A stretch of 39,663 nucleotides of DNA, taken from positions 1-39,663 of the forward strand of contig JAISOV010000050.1 in assembly GCA_031275405.1 (NCBI GenBank), written 5' to 3'. This document shows, piece after piece, positions 31,362-38,357 of the stretch. Positions within the stretch are counted from its first letter, which is position 1. Every line of letters begins with the position of its first letter. The translations under genes and the position numbers were made by a program. The notes beneath the pieces were generated by a model. It saw only the letters and a program-made list of their open reading frames with translations, was not told the DNA's origin and did not search any database. Source of the stretch: Clostridium sp. (GTDB lineage Bacteria > Bacillota > Clostridia > Lachnospirales > Lachnospiraceae).

Positions 31362-33158
31362 ATGGCAAGAAACCGATATGATATGGATGAAATCCTGGAA
31401 GACAGCTTTGACATCGACCAGCTGAAACGTCTGGCGGCCTATATTTCCCCTTATAAGAAAAAAATGGCGGGGATCATTTTCCTCATGCTCTCCGCTTCCG
31501 GACTTACGATGGTCATCCCCCTCTTCTTTGAAGCCCTCCTCGACCGTTACATCCCGGGGAAAAATATGCGCGGCATCCTTTCCGTCAGCGCCCTGACCCT
31601 GCTCATCGCCGCCTATTCCGCCGTCAGCCTGCGGATCAAGATCAAGACCATGAGTACGATCGGCCAGAGCATCGTCTACTCCATCCGCTCCGACATCTTC
31701 CGCCATCTGCAGGTGCTGCCCTTTTCCTATTATGACGACCGCCCCCATGGCAAGATCCAGGTGCGCGTGGTGAACTACGTGAACAGTTTAAGCGACCTGT
31801 TAAGCAACGGTATCGTGAATACGTTTACGGATCTATGCAACCTGTTCTTTATCATCATCTTCATGCTGATCTGTGATGTGAGGCTGACTCTCGTGTGCCT
31901 GTGCGGGCTTCCCGTGCTGGCCCTCGTCGTCGTCTTCATCAAGAAGAAACAGCGCCGCGCCTGGCAGATCCAGTCCAGCAAGCAGTCCAACCTCAACGCC
32001 TATATCGCCGAAAGCATCAACGGGATCCGCGTCACGCAGTCTTTTGTCCGGGAAAAAGAGAACACCGGGATCTTCAACCATTTAAGCGGCAAGTACCGCT
32101 CCACCTGGATGCAGGCCGTCGTGTTCAACTTTACCATGGGGCCGAGCGTGGACATTATTTCCACTGTCACGACCGCTTTCATCTACGTGCTGGGGATCCG
32201 CTGGCTGCTCGCGCCCGGCTCCGCCATGACCGTCGGCACGATCATTGCTTTCACCGCCTACATCGGGCGTTTCTGGGCGCCGGTCAATACGCTGGCAGGA
32301 TTTTATAATTCCCTGCTCACTGCCATTTCCTATCTGGAGCGTATTTTTGAGACCATCGACGAGCCTGTCCGGGTCAAGGACGCCCCGGAGGCCGCCGAAA
32401 TGCCGCCCATCGAAGGTACGGTGGAATTCCGGGATGTGTCGTTCAGCTACGAGGAGGGGCATAAGATACTGGACCACATCTATTTTACCGCCACAAAAGG
32501 GGAAACCTATGCCTTCGTCGGCCCTACCGGAGCCGGGAAATCCACCATCGTCAACCTGATCAGCCGCTTCTACAACGTGGATTCCGGGCAGATCCTCATA
32601 GACGGGGTGGACATCTGTGCCGTCACCATCCATTCCCTGCGCAGCCAGATGGGCATCATGATGCAGGACAGCTTCATCTTCGCCGGCACGATTATGGATA
32701 ACATCCGTTATGGAAACAAAGAGGCTACCGACGAACAGGTGATGGCAGCCGCGCAGACCGTCTGCGCCCATCCTTTCATCATCGAAATGGAGAACGGCTA
32801 TTACACGGAGGTGAACGAGCGCGGGAACCGCCTGTCCGCCGGACAGAGGCAGCTGATTTCCTTCGCCCGCGCCCTGCTCGCCGACCCTAAGATCCTGATA
32901 CTGGACGAAGCCACCTCCAGCATCGACACGGAGACGGAGATCCTGCTCCAGGAGGGGCTGAACCGCCTGCTGGAGGGCCGTACTTCGTTTATCATCGCGC
33001 ACCGGCTCTCCACCATCAAGAACGCGGACTGCATTATCTACGTGGACCGCGGCGGGATCCTGGAACGGGGAACCCATGAGGAACTGCTGGCGCAGCGGGG
33101 GGAATATTATCATCTGTATCTGTCGCAGTTTGATTTTTTGAATACGGGGCGGGCATAG
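31362..33158 (+). CDS. Heterodimeric ABC exporter, catalytic half
   Basis: Half-transporter of 598 residues. The ATG at 31362 has AAAGGAGG 9 nt upstream, within the end of the partner gene, whose stop is two nt before. The frame is open from 31329 without support. Six helices are followed by Walker A GPTGAGKSTIV, a variant signature LSAGQRQL, Walker B LILDEATSSID and switch His in IIAHRL. With the partner it should form one active and one degenerate ATP site. Its stop is 13 nt from that of mgtE, which converges on it. Confidence 0.9.
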   Translation: MARNRYDMDEILEDSFDIDQLKRLAAYISPYKKKMAGIIFLMLSASGLTMVIPLFFEALLDRYIPGKNMRGILSVSALTLLIAAYSAVSLRIKIKTMSTIGQSIVYSIRSDIFRHLQVLPFSYYDDRPHGKIQVRVVNYVNSLSDLLSNGIVNTFTDLCNLFFIIIFMLICDVRLTLVCLCGLPVLALVVVFIKKKQRRAWQIQSSKQSNLNAYIAESINGIRVTQSFVREKENTGIFNHLSGKYRSTWMQAVVFNFTMGPSVDIISTVTTAFIYVLGIRWLLAPGSAMTVGTIIAFTAYIGRFWAPVNTLAGFYNSLLTAISYLERIFETIDEPVRVKDAPEAAEMPPIEGTVEFRDVSFSYEEGHKILDHIYFTATKGETYAFVGPTGAGKSTIVNLISRFYNVDSGQILIDGVDICAVTIHSLRSQMGIMMQDSFIFAGTIMDNIRYGNKEATDEQVMAAAQTVCAHPFIIEMENGYYTEVNERGNRLSAGQRQLISFARALLADPKILILDEATSSIDTETEILLQEGLNRLLEGRTSFIIAHRLSTIKNADCIIYVDRGGILERGTHEELLAQRGEYYHLYLSQFDFLNTGRA

Positions 33159-33170
33159 GGCCTGCCCCGT
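33144..33170. terminator. Shared hairpin between convergent genes
   Basis: ACGGGGC and GCCCCGT form a 7-bp stem spanning the end of the ABC gene and the 13-nt gap to mgtE. No T-run follows on either strand, so termination may be weak or factor-dependent. Confidence 0.45.
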
Positions 33171-33171
33171 C

Positions 33172-34527
33172 CTATCTCCCTATTCCAAGCACCAGCGTCG
33201 CCACACGGAAATACACGGTCAGGGACAGGGCGTCCACAATCGTGGTGATGAACGGGCTGGCCATGACCGCCGGGTCGAACCCCGCCCGCTTCGCCAGCAG
33301 GGGCAGGACGCTCCCGATAATCATGGACAGCACGACCGCCGCCACCAGTGTAATGCACACCACCGCCGCCACAGAGATCCCCACCCGGTCAAACAGCATG
33401 AGCTTCCCGAAATTTGCAGCCGACAGGGAGATCCCGCACAGGAGGCCGATCCCGAGTTCCTTCCCCAGGATCCTTGGCACATCCCGGTACCCGATCTCCC
33501 CCAAAGACAGTCCGCGGATAATCGTCACGCTGGACTGGCTGCCCGCGTTGCCGCCGCTGTCCATCAGCATGGGGATAAACGCGGTCAGGATCACATAGAC
33601 GCTCAAGGCCTCCTCAAAAGAAGAGATGATCTGCCCGGTAAAGGTCGCGGAAATCATCAGCAGGAGCAGCCATGGAATCCTCTTCTGATAGGTTTCCAGA
33701 ATGCCCGTCTTCATGTAGGGCTTATCGCTCGGCACGATAGCCGCCATCTTTTCCATGTCCTCCGTGACCTCTTCCTGCATGATGTCCACCACGTCGTCCA
33801 CGGTGATGATGCCCACCAGCCGGCTCTCATTGTCCACGACAGGCATGGCGGTAAAGTCATATTTCTGGAACTGCCTGGCGACTTCCTCCTGATCCATCAT
33901 GGTATGGATGGCGATAACGTTTTCATGCATGATGTCGCCGATCAGCTCCTCGCCCCGGCTCAGCAGGAGGTAGCGCAGGGCGACGGTGCCGAGCAGCTTC
34001 CTCTGAGAGTCCAGCACGTAACAGATATTGATGGTCTCGCTGTCCATCCCCACGCTGCGGATACGCTCTATCGCCTGATCCACGGTAAGGTTCTCTTTCA
34101 GATCCATATACTCCACCGTCATAATGCTCCCGGCGGAATCCTCCGGATAACGGAGCAGATGGTTGATGTCGCGCCTTACTTCGGGATTGGCGTTGGCCAG
34201 CAGCTTCTTGACCACGTTCGCCGGCATTTCCTCCAGAAGATCCGCCGCGTCGTCGGCCATCAGGTTATTGATGATGTTGGCGGCTTCCTTGTCCGACAGG
34301 GAACCGATGATCATCTGCTGGTTTTCCACTTCGAGATACGAAAAGACATCCGCCGCCAGATCCTTCGGGAGGATGCGGAAGACCTTGAGCAGATCCTCTT
34401 CCTCCATCGCTTCCATCAGCACCGCGATGTCCGCCTCGTTCATCTCCGCGAGGTACTGCCGCAGTTCCGTATACTGCTTCGTTTCCAATAAGGTTTTCAG
34501 TTCGTCCAGATCTTTCCTCGGTTCCAT
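33172..34527 (-). CDS. mgtE: Magnesium transporter MgtE
   Basis: Mg2+ channel of 451 residues in the cell membrane. The cytoplasmic N domain (about residues 15-125) and paired CBS domains (about 130-250) form the Mg2+ sensor; five helices follow (about 280-450), including the conserved pore segment PMLMDSGGNAGSQSS. The start at 34527 has AGGAGG 8 nt upstream and gives normal length; the frame is open to 34599. I see no M-box riboswitch in the short upstream region, so control is probably at the protein level by the CBS domains. Confidence 0.95.
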   Translation of the reverse strand: MEPRKDLDELKTLLETKQYTELRQYLAEMNEADIAVLMEAMEEEDLLKVFRILPKDLAADVFSYLEVENQQMIIGSLSDKEAANIINNLMADDAADLLEEMPANVVKKLLANANPEVRRDINHLLRYPEDSAGSIMTVEYMDLKENLTVDQAIERIRSVGMDSETINICYVLDSQRKLLGTVALRYLLLSRGEELIGDIMHENVIAIHTMMDQEEVARQFQKYDFTAMPVVDNESRLVGIITVDDVVDIMQEEVTEDMEKMAAIVPSDKPYMKTGILETYQKRIPWLLLLMISATFTGQIISSFEEALSVYVILTAFIPMLMDSGGNAGSQSSVTIIRGLSLGEIGYRDVPRILGKELGIGLLCGISLSAANFGKLMLFDRVGISVAAVVCITLVAAVVLSMIIGSVLPLLAKRAGFDPAVMASPFITTIVDALSLTVYFRVATLVLGIGR

Positions 34528-34569
34528 CGCGCCACCCTCCTTTTCTGTCTCAATACCCCGCCAAATTTG

Positions 34570-34599
34570 ATTATACTCCCGCCCGGCACAGAAAAGCAA
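34570..34599 (-). promoter_or_regulatory. Candidate mgtE promoter
   Basis: Minus strand TTGCTT at 34594-34599, 18-nt spacer, perfect TATAAT at 34570-34575, about 40 nt before the ATG. The -35 is poor. Confidence 0.5.
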
Positions 34600-34655
34600 A
34601 GTATTTATGAAAAAATTCCGGAAAGAGCAGACCCGCTCATACCCAGACGTCCGGC

Positions 34656-34760
34656 CATATCACTGATCGGAAGCTGCGAAGCAGCTTCCAAATAAAAAGG
34701 CGCGGCTCTTGCGCCGCGTTCGCTGACAAGAAGCCGTCCTTGCTTCTTGTCAGCGAATCC
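34656..34760. repeat. Structured repeat element, copy B
   Basis: Second copy of the element at 15622-15716. Hairpins: GGAAGCTGC/GCAGCTTCC, GGCGC/GCGCC and a 16-bp stem TTCGCTGACAAGAAGC/GCTTCTTGTCAGCGAA. The motif ATATCACTGAT precedes this copy and follows copy A. It lies between the small membrane protein gene and mgtE. Confidence 0.7.
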
Positions 34761-34764
34761 TTGC

Positions 34765-34995
34765 TCATGGATTCTTCCGGATCATCTTTAGCATGATTCC
34801 CAGCAACACTTCCAAGCCTGCCACAAAGTAGGCCGGCTTAAAGTCCGGGGGGTAGGTCGTGGTACTGACGTTTCTGACATTCGCGAGATAATACGCATCC
34901 AACAAAGGCGGCAGCACCGCTTGAAGAACAGCAGTAACGCTAAACAGCAGTACACCGATTAAGATGAGAACACTTCCTATGGTCTCCTTTTTCAT
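34765..34995 (-). CDS. Small membrane protein of unknown function
   Basis: Protein of 76 residues beginning MKKETIGSVLILIGVLLFSV, with two membrane helices (about 6-28 and 52-70) and a short polar loop between. GGAAGGGG lies 5 nt before the ATG at 34995. The frame is open to 35109 without a ribosome site. No family is recognised. A promoter at 35142-35170 precedes it, sharing a 13-nt block with the promoter of the secreted-protein region at 38166-38194. Confidence 0.7.
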   Translation of the reverse strand: MKKETIGSVLILIGVLLFSVTAVLQAVLPPLLDAYYLANVRNVSTTTYPPDFKPAYFVAGLEVLLGIMLKMIRKNP

Positions 34996-35141
34996 GAATA
35001 CCCCTTCCCATGGATAGAAGCAATCATTGTCTGGCATACGCGCACAGTGCAACAGGACGCATAAATACACGGAAATCAAAAATTCACCGTACTCACAGTA
35101 CGCCGACAAGTACCCTTTGCCTCCTCTTTTCTACATTTTTT

Positions 35142-35170
35142 ATGATCGCATGTTTTCCTTAAAATGTCAA
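35142..35170 (-). promoter_or_regulatory. Promoter of small membrane protein gene
   Basis: Minus strand TTGACA at 35165-35170, 17-nt spacer, GATCAT at 35142-35147. The spacer begins TTTTAAGGAAAA. The leader is about 140 nt, with a GTAC/GTAC mini-hairpin. The gap 34996-35373 holds nothing else I can name. Confidence 0.55.
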
Positions 35171-35373
35171 GCAGAATTATTACATTTTCATCCAAAAGTA
35201 GAAATTTCTTTTCTTTTTTCCATGCTTGCCATCCTTTTTCTCATCTATCCTCCTATCCTAAACCAGCAGCGCTACACGGAAAATACACGGTCAGGAAGCG
35301 AGCCTCCGCCATCATGGCAGTCAAAAAGCTGGGTATGCCCCTATACAGGCATACCCCTGCATGGGCATTGCCA

Positions 35374-36081
35374 TCACATTTCAAAATAACCTGTCTTTTG
35401 TACTTCCCAGGCCAGCTGCCCGGCAGCCGCTTGTGTCAGTTCCTTCCGCAGTTCCTCCGATTCCCGCGCCGCCGTCCGCAGGGTCAGTTCCACCGCGTCC
35501 GTGTAACGGCTGTCCGTCGGCTCGATTCCGCGCTGCTTAAGACGGTAGAGGATGTTTCCGATTCCGTTATAGTCCGTCCGGATCAGGATTTCCTGTCCGA
35601 AGTACACCGTACCCGTCTCGCAGTGCTTGAGACCTTCCTTCACCGCCCGGGCGTAGGCCCTCGCCAGGCCGCCGGTTCCTAACAGCGTTCCCCCGAAATA
35701 TCTGGTCACGACCACGGCGGCATCGCGAAGCCCCTCTCCCAACAGCACCTCCAGCATCGGCCTGCCCGCCGTGCCGCCCGGCTCCCCGTCGTCGCTGTAT
35801 CTTTGGATCTGCGCCCTGCTCCCTATGACAACGGCAAAGGTATGATGGGCGGCATCCCAGTATTTCTTCTTCCTTTCCTCCAGAAAGGCGGCGGCTTCCT
35901 CCTGGGTCTCCACCCTGCGGACGGCGGCAAGGAACCGGGATTTCTTTTCCGTGATCTCCCCCTCCCCGCCCTTTTTCAGGATCCGGTAAGGCGGCTCGCC
36001 GGACAAAGGCTGCGCCGACGGGGCGCGTGAAAAATCCCCGTCTTCCTCCCGTCTCTTCCTCTGCTCCTCCCGCTTCTTCAT
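35374..36081 (-). CDS. YigZ/IMPACT family protein
   Basis: UPF0029 family protein of 235 residues. The conserved core spans about residues 35-150 (EKKSRFLA, AAHHTFAVVIG, YSDDGEPGGTAGRPML, VVTRYFGGTLLGTGGL) and is followed by a DUF1949 C-terminal domain. The family is linked to translation or redox roles but its function in bacteria is not settled. The start at 36081 has AGGAGGG 7 nt upstream and leaves a charged 30-residue N-terminal extension (KKREEQRKRREEDG). The frame continues upstream through repeats and is not supported there. Confidence 0.9.
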   Translation of the reverse strand: MKKREEQRKRREEDGDFSRAPSAQPLSGEPPYRILKKGGEGEITEKKSRFLAAVRRVETQEEAAAFLEERKKKYWDAAHHTFAVVIGSRAQIQRYSDDGEPGGTAGRPMLEVLLGEGLRDAAVVVTRYFGGTLLGTGGLARAYARAVKEGLKHCETGTVYFGQEILIRTDYNGIGNILYRLKQRGIEPTDSRYTDAVELTLRTAARESEELRKELTQAAAGQLAWEVQKTGYFEM

Positions 36082-36111
36082 CCGCCCGCCCTCCTGTCCG
36101 TCTAGGGAAGC

Positions 36112-36355
36112 CCTCCCAAGTCTGATGTTGTTCCCGCGCAAAAGCGTAACGGCAGACCATAGTCGTCCTTGTGACCGGCAAAGTCGGACGCAGCTCCCGC
36201 GCCGAACCGTATCCGTCCCGGGAAGCCCTCCCGGTAAGCCCTTCCAAGTCTGACGTCGCTCCCGCCCAAAAGCGTAACGGCAGACCATAGTCGTCCTTGT
36301 CACCGGCAAAGTCGGACGCAGCTCCCGCGCAAAAGCGTAACGGCAAAAGCGGCAG
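36112..36355. repeat. 128-nt direct repeat upstream of yigZ
   Basis: Two long copies with a 128-nt period, anchored by AAAAGCGTAACGGCAGACCA at 36140 and 36268, and a truncated third at 36331. The block fills the 304-nt gap between yigZ and the next gene. Minus-strand frames repeat the same short peptide but have no ribosome site. Confidence 0.8.
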
Positions 36356-36385
36356 ACGAGCCGTCTGCCGCTTCCGGTCGCCTGC

Positions 36386-37231
36386 CTATGGTAACAGCCC
36401 GTCTGCCGTTTTCCGGTTCCAGGCGCCCCGCCGATACAGGATCGCGTAATACAGCAGCACGGCCAAGATCCCGATCAGAGCCGGATAGAAAAACACCGAC
36501 AGGGCCTGCGCCGTAAACCCGGCCCCTAGATTCCTCATCCGGCTCAGATACAGCTCCGCAGAGCAGATCAGGGCGACGCCTTGCGCCAGGGTACCCAGCT
36601 CCAAGAGAAAGCCCTGATGATACCGGTACAGCCCATAGCCCACATACAGAAGCCCCGCCGCGACGTTCGCATAAGAAAAGCCGGACAGAAGACCCGCGCT
36701 CACAGAAAACTGCCCTGTTTCAGACAGATAGAGCAGCAGGTTCGGAAAAAGCAACCAGACCAGCAGCTGATCCAGCAGCTCCAGGCCGACGGAAACCGCC
36801 AGGAGAAGCCCCGCCCTCTTCTGATCTCGGGGGCTGATCCCCCGGCTGGCCGACAGCAGGGAGCCGCCGGTCAAAAAATACGCGCCGGCCGGAACCAGCA
36901 GGATCGGCACGGAACACCAAAAGACACCTAGCCGCAGATAATCCCTGCGCAAAGCAAGTACCAGAACCCCGAGCAGGATCCCCGCCAGGATACAGCCGGA
37001 CAGATACCGTAAAAAATACTTGCGGGTATATTCCGGAGGATACTTTTCGGCACGGATCTGTGCTTTCACCCGTTCCAGCTCTAGGCGCAGCTCTTCTTCG
37101 CTCTTCCCGGCGGCCAGGCCCTCCGCATAGCTGCGATCCGCCTCCGCTATCCTGTCGCGGATTCGGCTCCATGGGAAATGTCCGATCATGCTCCATTTGA
37201 CAGTAGTTAAAAACCGCATTCGATTTTCCAT
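36386..37231 (-). CDS. Polytopic membrane protein of unknown function
   Basis: Protein of 281 residues. The N-terminal 65 residues are charged and helical (AEADRSYAEGLAAGKSEEEL), recalling a HAAS/DUF1700-type domain, though weakly. They are followed by about six to seven membrane helices (residues 70-270). No transport or catalytic motif is visible. AGAGGGG lies 6 nt before the ATG. A related architecture, HAAS domain plus helices, occurs in this window at 27624-28049. Confidence 0.75.
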   Translation of the reverse strand: MENRMRFLTTVKWSMIGHFPWSRIRDRIAEADRSYAEGLAAGKSEEELRLELERVKAQIRAEKYPPEYTRKYFLRYLSGCILAGILLGVLVLALRRDYLRLGVFWCSVPILLVPAGAYFLTGGSLLSASRGISPRDQKRAGLLLAVSVGLELLDQLLVWLLFPNLLLYLSETGQFSVSAGLLSGFSYANVAAGLLYVGYGLYRYHQGFLLELGTLAQGVALICSAELYLSRMRNLGAGFTAQALSVFFYPALIGILAVLLYYAILYRRGAWNRKTADGLLP

Positions 37232-37543
37232 AGGATTCCCCTCTCTTCTTTCTCTTCCCTAATTCTATAACACCTGATTTGATAACATCCTTTCTTTCGT
37301 CTGTAAGGACATCTCCTCTTTTATAAATGGTATAAAATGTATCAAAAAGAATCCCGCCTGCCGCAGATCGCGCAGACGGCAGCGTTCCATGCCGCCATAG
37401 CGCGATCGAGATCTTCTGTACGGCAGGAGATTCCGAAGGAAGTCTCCGCTTACTTAAAACAGTTACTGCCCAGCAGGTTGCGCTCGACAGTAACCTGCAT
37501 GGCCTTACAGCGAAATCAGGAAAGCAAGTGCATTTACCGATCA
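37232..37543. other. Gene-free stretch with inverted repeats
   Basis: No credible gene. It contains an AT-rich patch (TTATAAATGGTATAAAATG, 37319-37339) that may hold the promoter of the membrane protein gene. It also has nested inverted repeats GTTACTG/CAGTAAC and AGGTT/AACCT (about 37462-37498) that may end transcripts of the secreted-protein gene on the minus strand. Confidence 0.4.
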
Positions 37544-37936
37544 CTAAATCGCGTTACCGCTCTGACGGATACGGATGGTAACACTCATGCTCTGCGTCAT
37601 CCCAACCGCGCTTTTCGTCGTCAAAGTATAGGTGACGTAGGCATATTTATTAAAAATTTCCAGGTAATTACCTGTTCCAGAGTCCACGGTACTCCCTACA
37701 AAAGTCTGTAGAGAAGGCGGGGAACTGTACCCACCTGTCGGATTGGTTACGCTTACTTCCCCGTTCCCCCACCGAAAATACCCCTGCGCGTAATATGTCG
37801 TGGAAATACTATCTGACCAAGTCTTCTCGGCTTCTTTCTTAATTGTGCCTTGTCCGCTTGTGGACAGCAGAGAGATCCCTCGCTGATCCGGCACAAAATA
37901 AGTCTTTTCTACGACGGCGGCTCCATCTTCATCCAC
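37544..37936 (-). CDS. Mature part of a secreted protein, separated from its signal peptide
   Basis: Frame of 130 residues starting at a GTG with no ribosome site. It is rich in Ser, Thr, Tyr and Gly, has beta-strand character (YFVPDQRGISLLS, YAYVTYTLTTKSAVGMTQSM) and no membrane helix, as in small secreted Firmicutes proteins. Family not recognised. The frame is open upstream only to a TGA near 37963. A signal peptide ends in a different frame at 37954-38079, so a one-base frameshift has probably split one gene. A sequencing error would look the same. Confidence 0.55.
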   Translation of the reverse strand: MDEDGAAVVEKTYFVPDQRGISLLSTSGQGTIKKEAEKTWSDSISTTYYAQGYFRWGNGEVSVTNPTGGYSSPPSLQTFVGSTVDSGTGNYLEIFNKYAYVTYTLTTKSAVGMTQSMSVTIRIRQSGNAI

Positions 37937-37953
37937 ATAAGTCGCAACATCGA

Positions 37954-38079
37954 TCAGCCGGAATCATGTCCCTCTTGCGCAGACACCGTCAGCGAAGCAG
38001 AGACTGCCATTACCAGTACGAAAACAGTTGCTACGAACCCATAAACATTCTCTTCCTTCTTACATCCTCCTACCCTCAC
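37954..38079 (-). pseudogene. Signal-peptide fragment of frameshifted secreted protein
   Basis: Minus-strand frame of 41 codons from GTG at 38079. After CKKEEN comes a hydrophobic core (VYGFVATVFVLVMAVSASL) and a likely cleavage site TVSA-QE, then a stop 10 residues later. The downstream frame at 37544 continues as a plausible mature protein. Its GTG overlaps the TGA of the 20-codon gene upstream (GTGA), a coupled arrangement. Confidence 0.5.
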
Positions 38080-38138
38080 TCATCAACAACATCAACAGGA
38101 ACCCCTATTTTCTTACATGACCATCCCCAATGGACCAT
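38076..38138 (-). CDS. Possible 20-residue leader peptide
   Basis: ATG at 38138 preceded by AAAGGAGG with only one base between, so initiation efficiency is uncertain. It reads MVHWGWSCKK followed by IGVPVDVVDE and stops in a GTGA overlap with the signal-peptide frame. It may be a translational leader or a small peptide in its own right. No family is assigned. Confidence 0.35.
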   Translation of the reverse strand: MVHWGWSCKKIGVPVDVVDE

Positions 38139-38165
38139 ACCTCCTTTCTCAATATTCCTGTATAT

Positions 38166-38194
38166 AAAATACCATTTTTCTCTTAAAATGTCAA
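38166..38194 (-). promoter_or_regulatory. Promoter of secreted-protein region
   Basis: Minus strand TTGACA at 38189-38194, 17-nt spacer, TATTTT at 38166-38171. The block TTGACATTTTAAG is identical to the promoter at 35142-35170. The rest of 38195-38357 has no gene; CTTGG/CCAGG followed by a T-run (about 38224-38250) may be a weak terminator of the large surface protein gene. Confidence 0.55.
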
Positions 38195-38357
38195 TCGGTA
38201 TTTAATATCCAATATGAGCCAAAAAAATTTTGCTCCCTGGTAAACCAAGCGGGCCTGCCGTTCTTTCCTGCTGCCGTTTCTTCTGACTGGCGCTTTCGGG
38301 CGGCTTCCGGAATCCTGCGCCCCGCCCTCCCGGGACGGCCCCGGCAGGCCTCCCCCG

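Noticed and set aside
34528-34764. M-box magnesium riboswitch for mgtE
   Set aside because: A sigma-A-like -10 lies only about 40 nt before the ATG, leaving no room; the hairpins upstream belong to the two-copy repeat element.
36082-36346. Upstream coding extension of yigZ through the 128-nt repeat
   Set aside because: The peptide simply repeats with the DNA, and the ATG at 36081 has a strong ribosome site.
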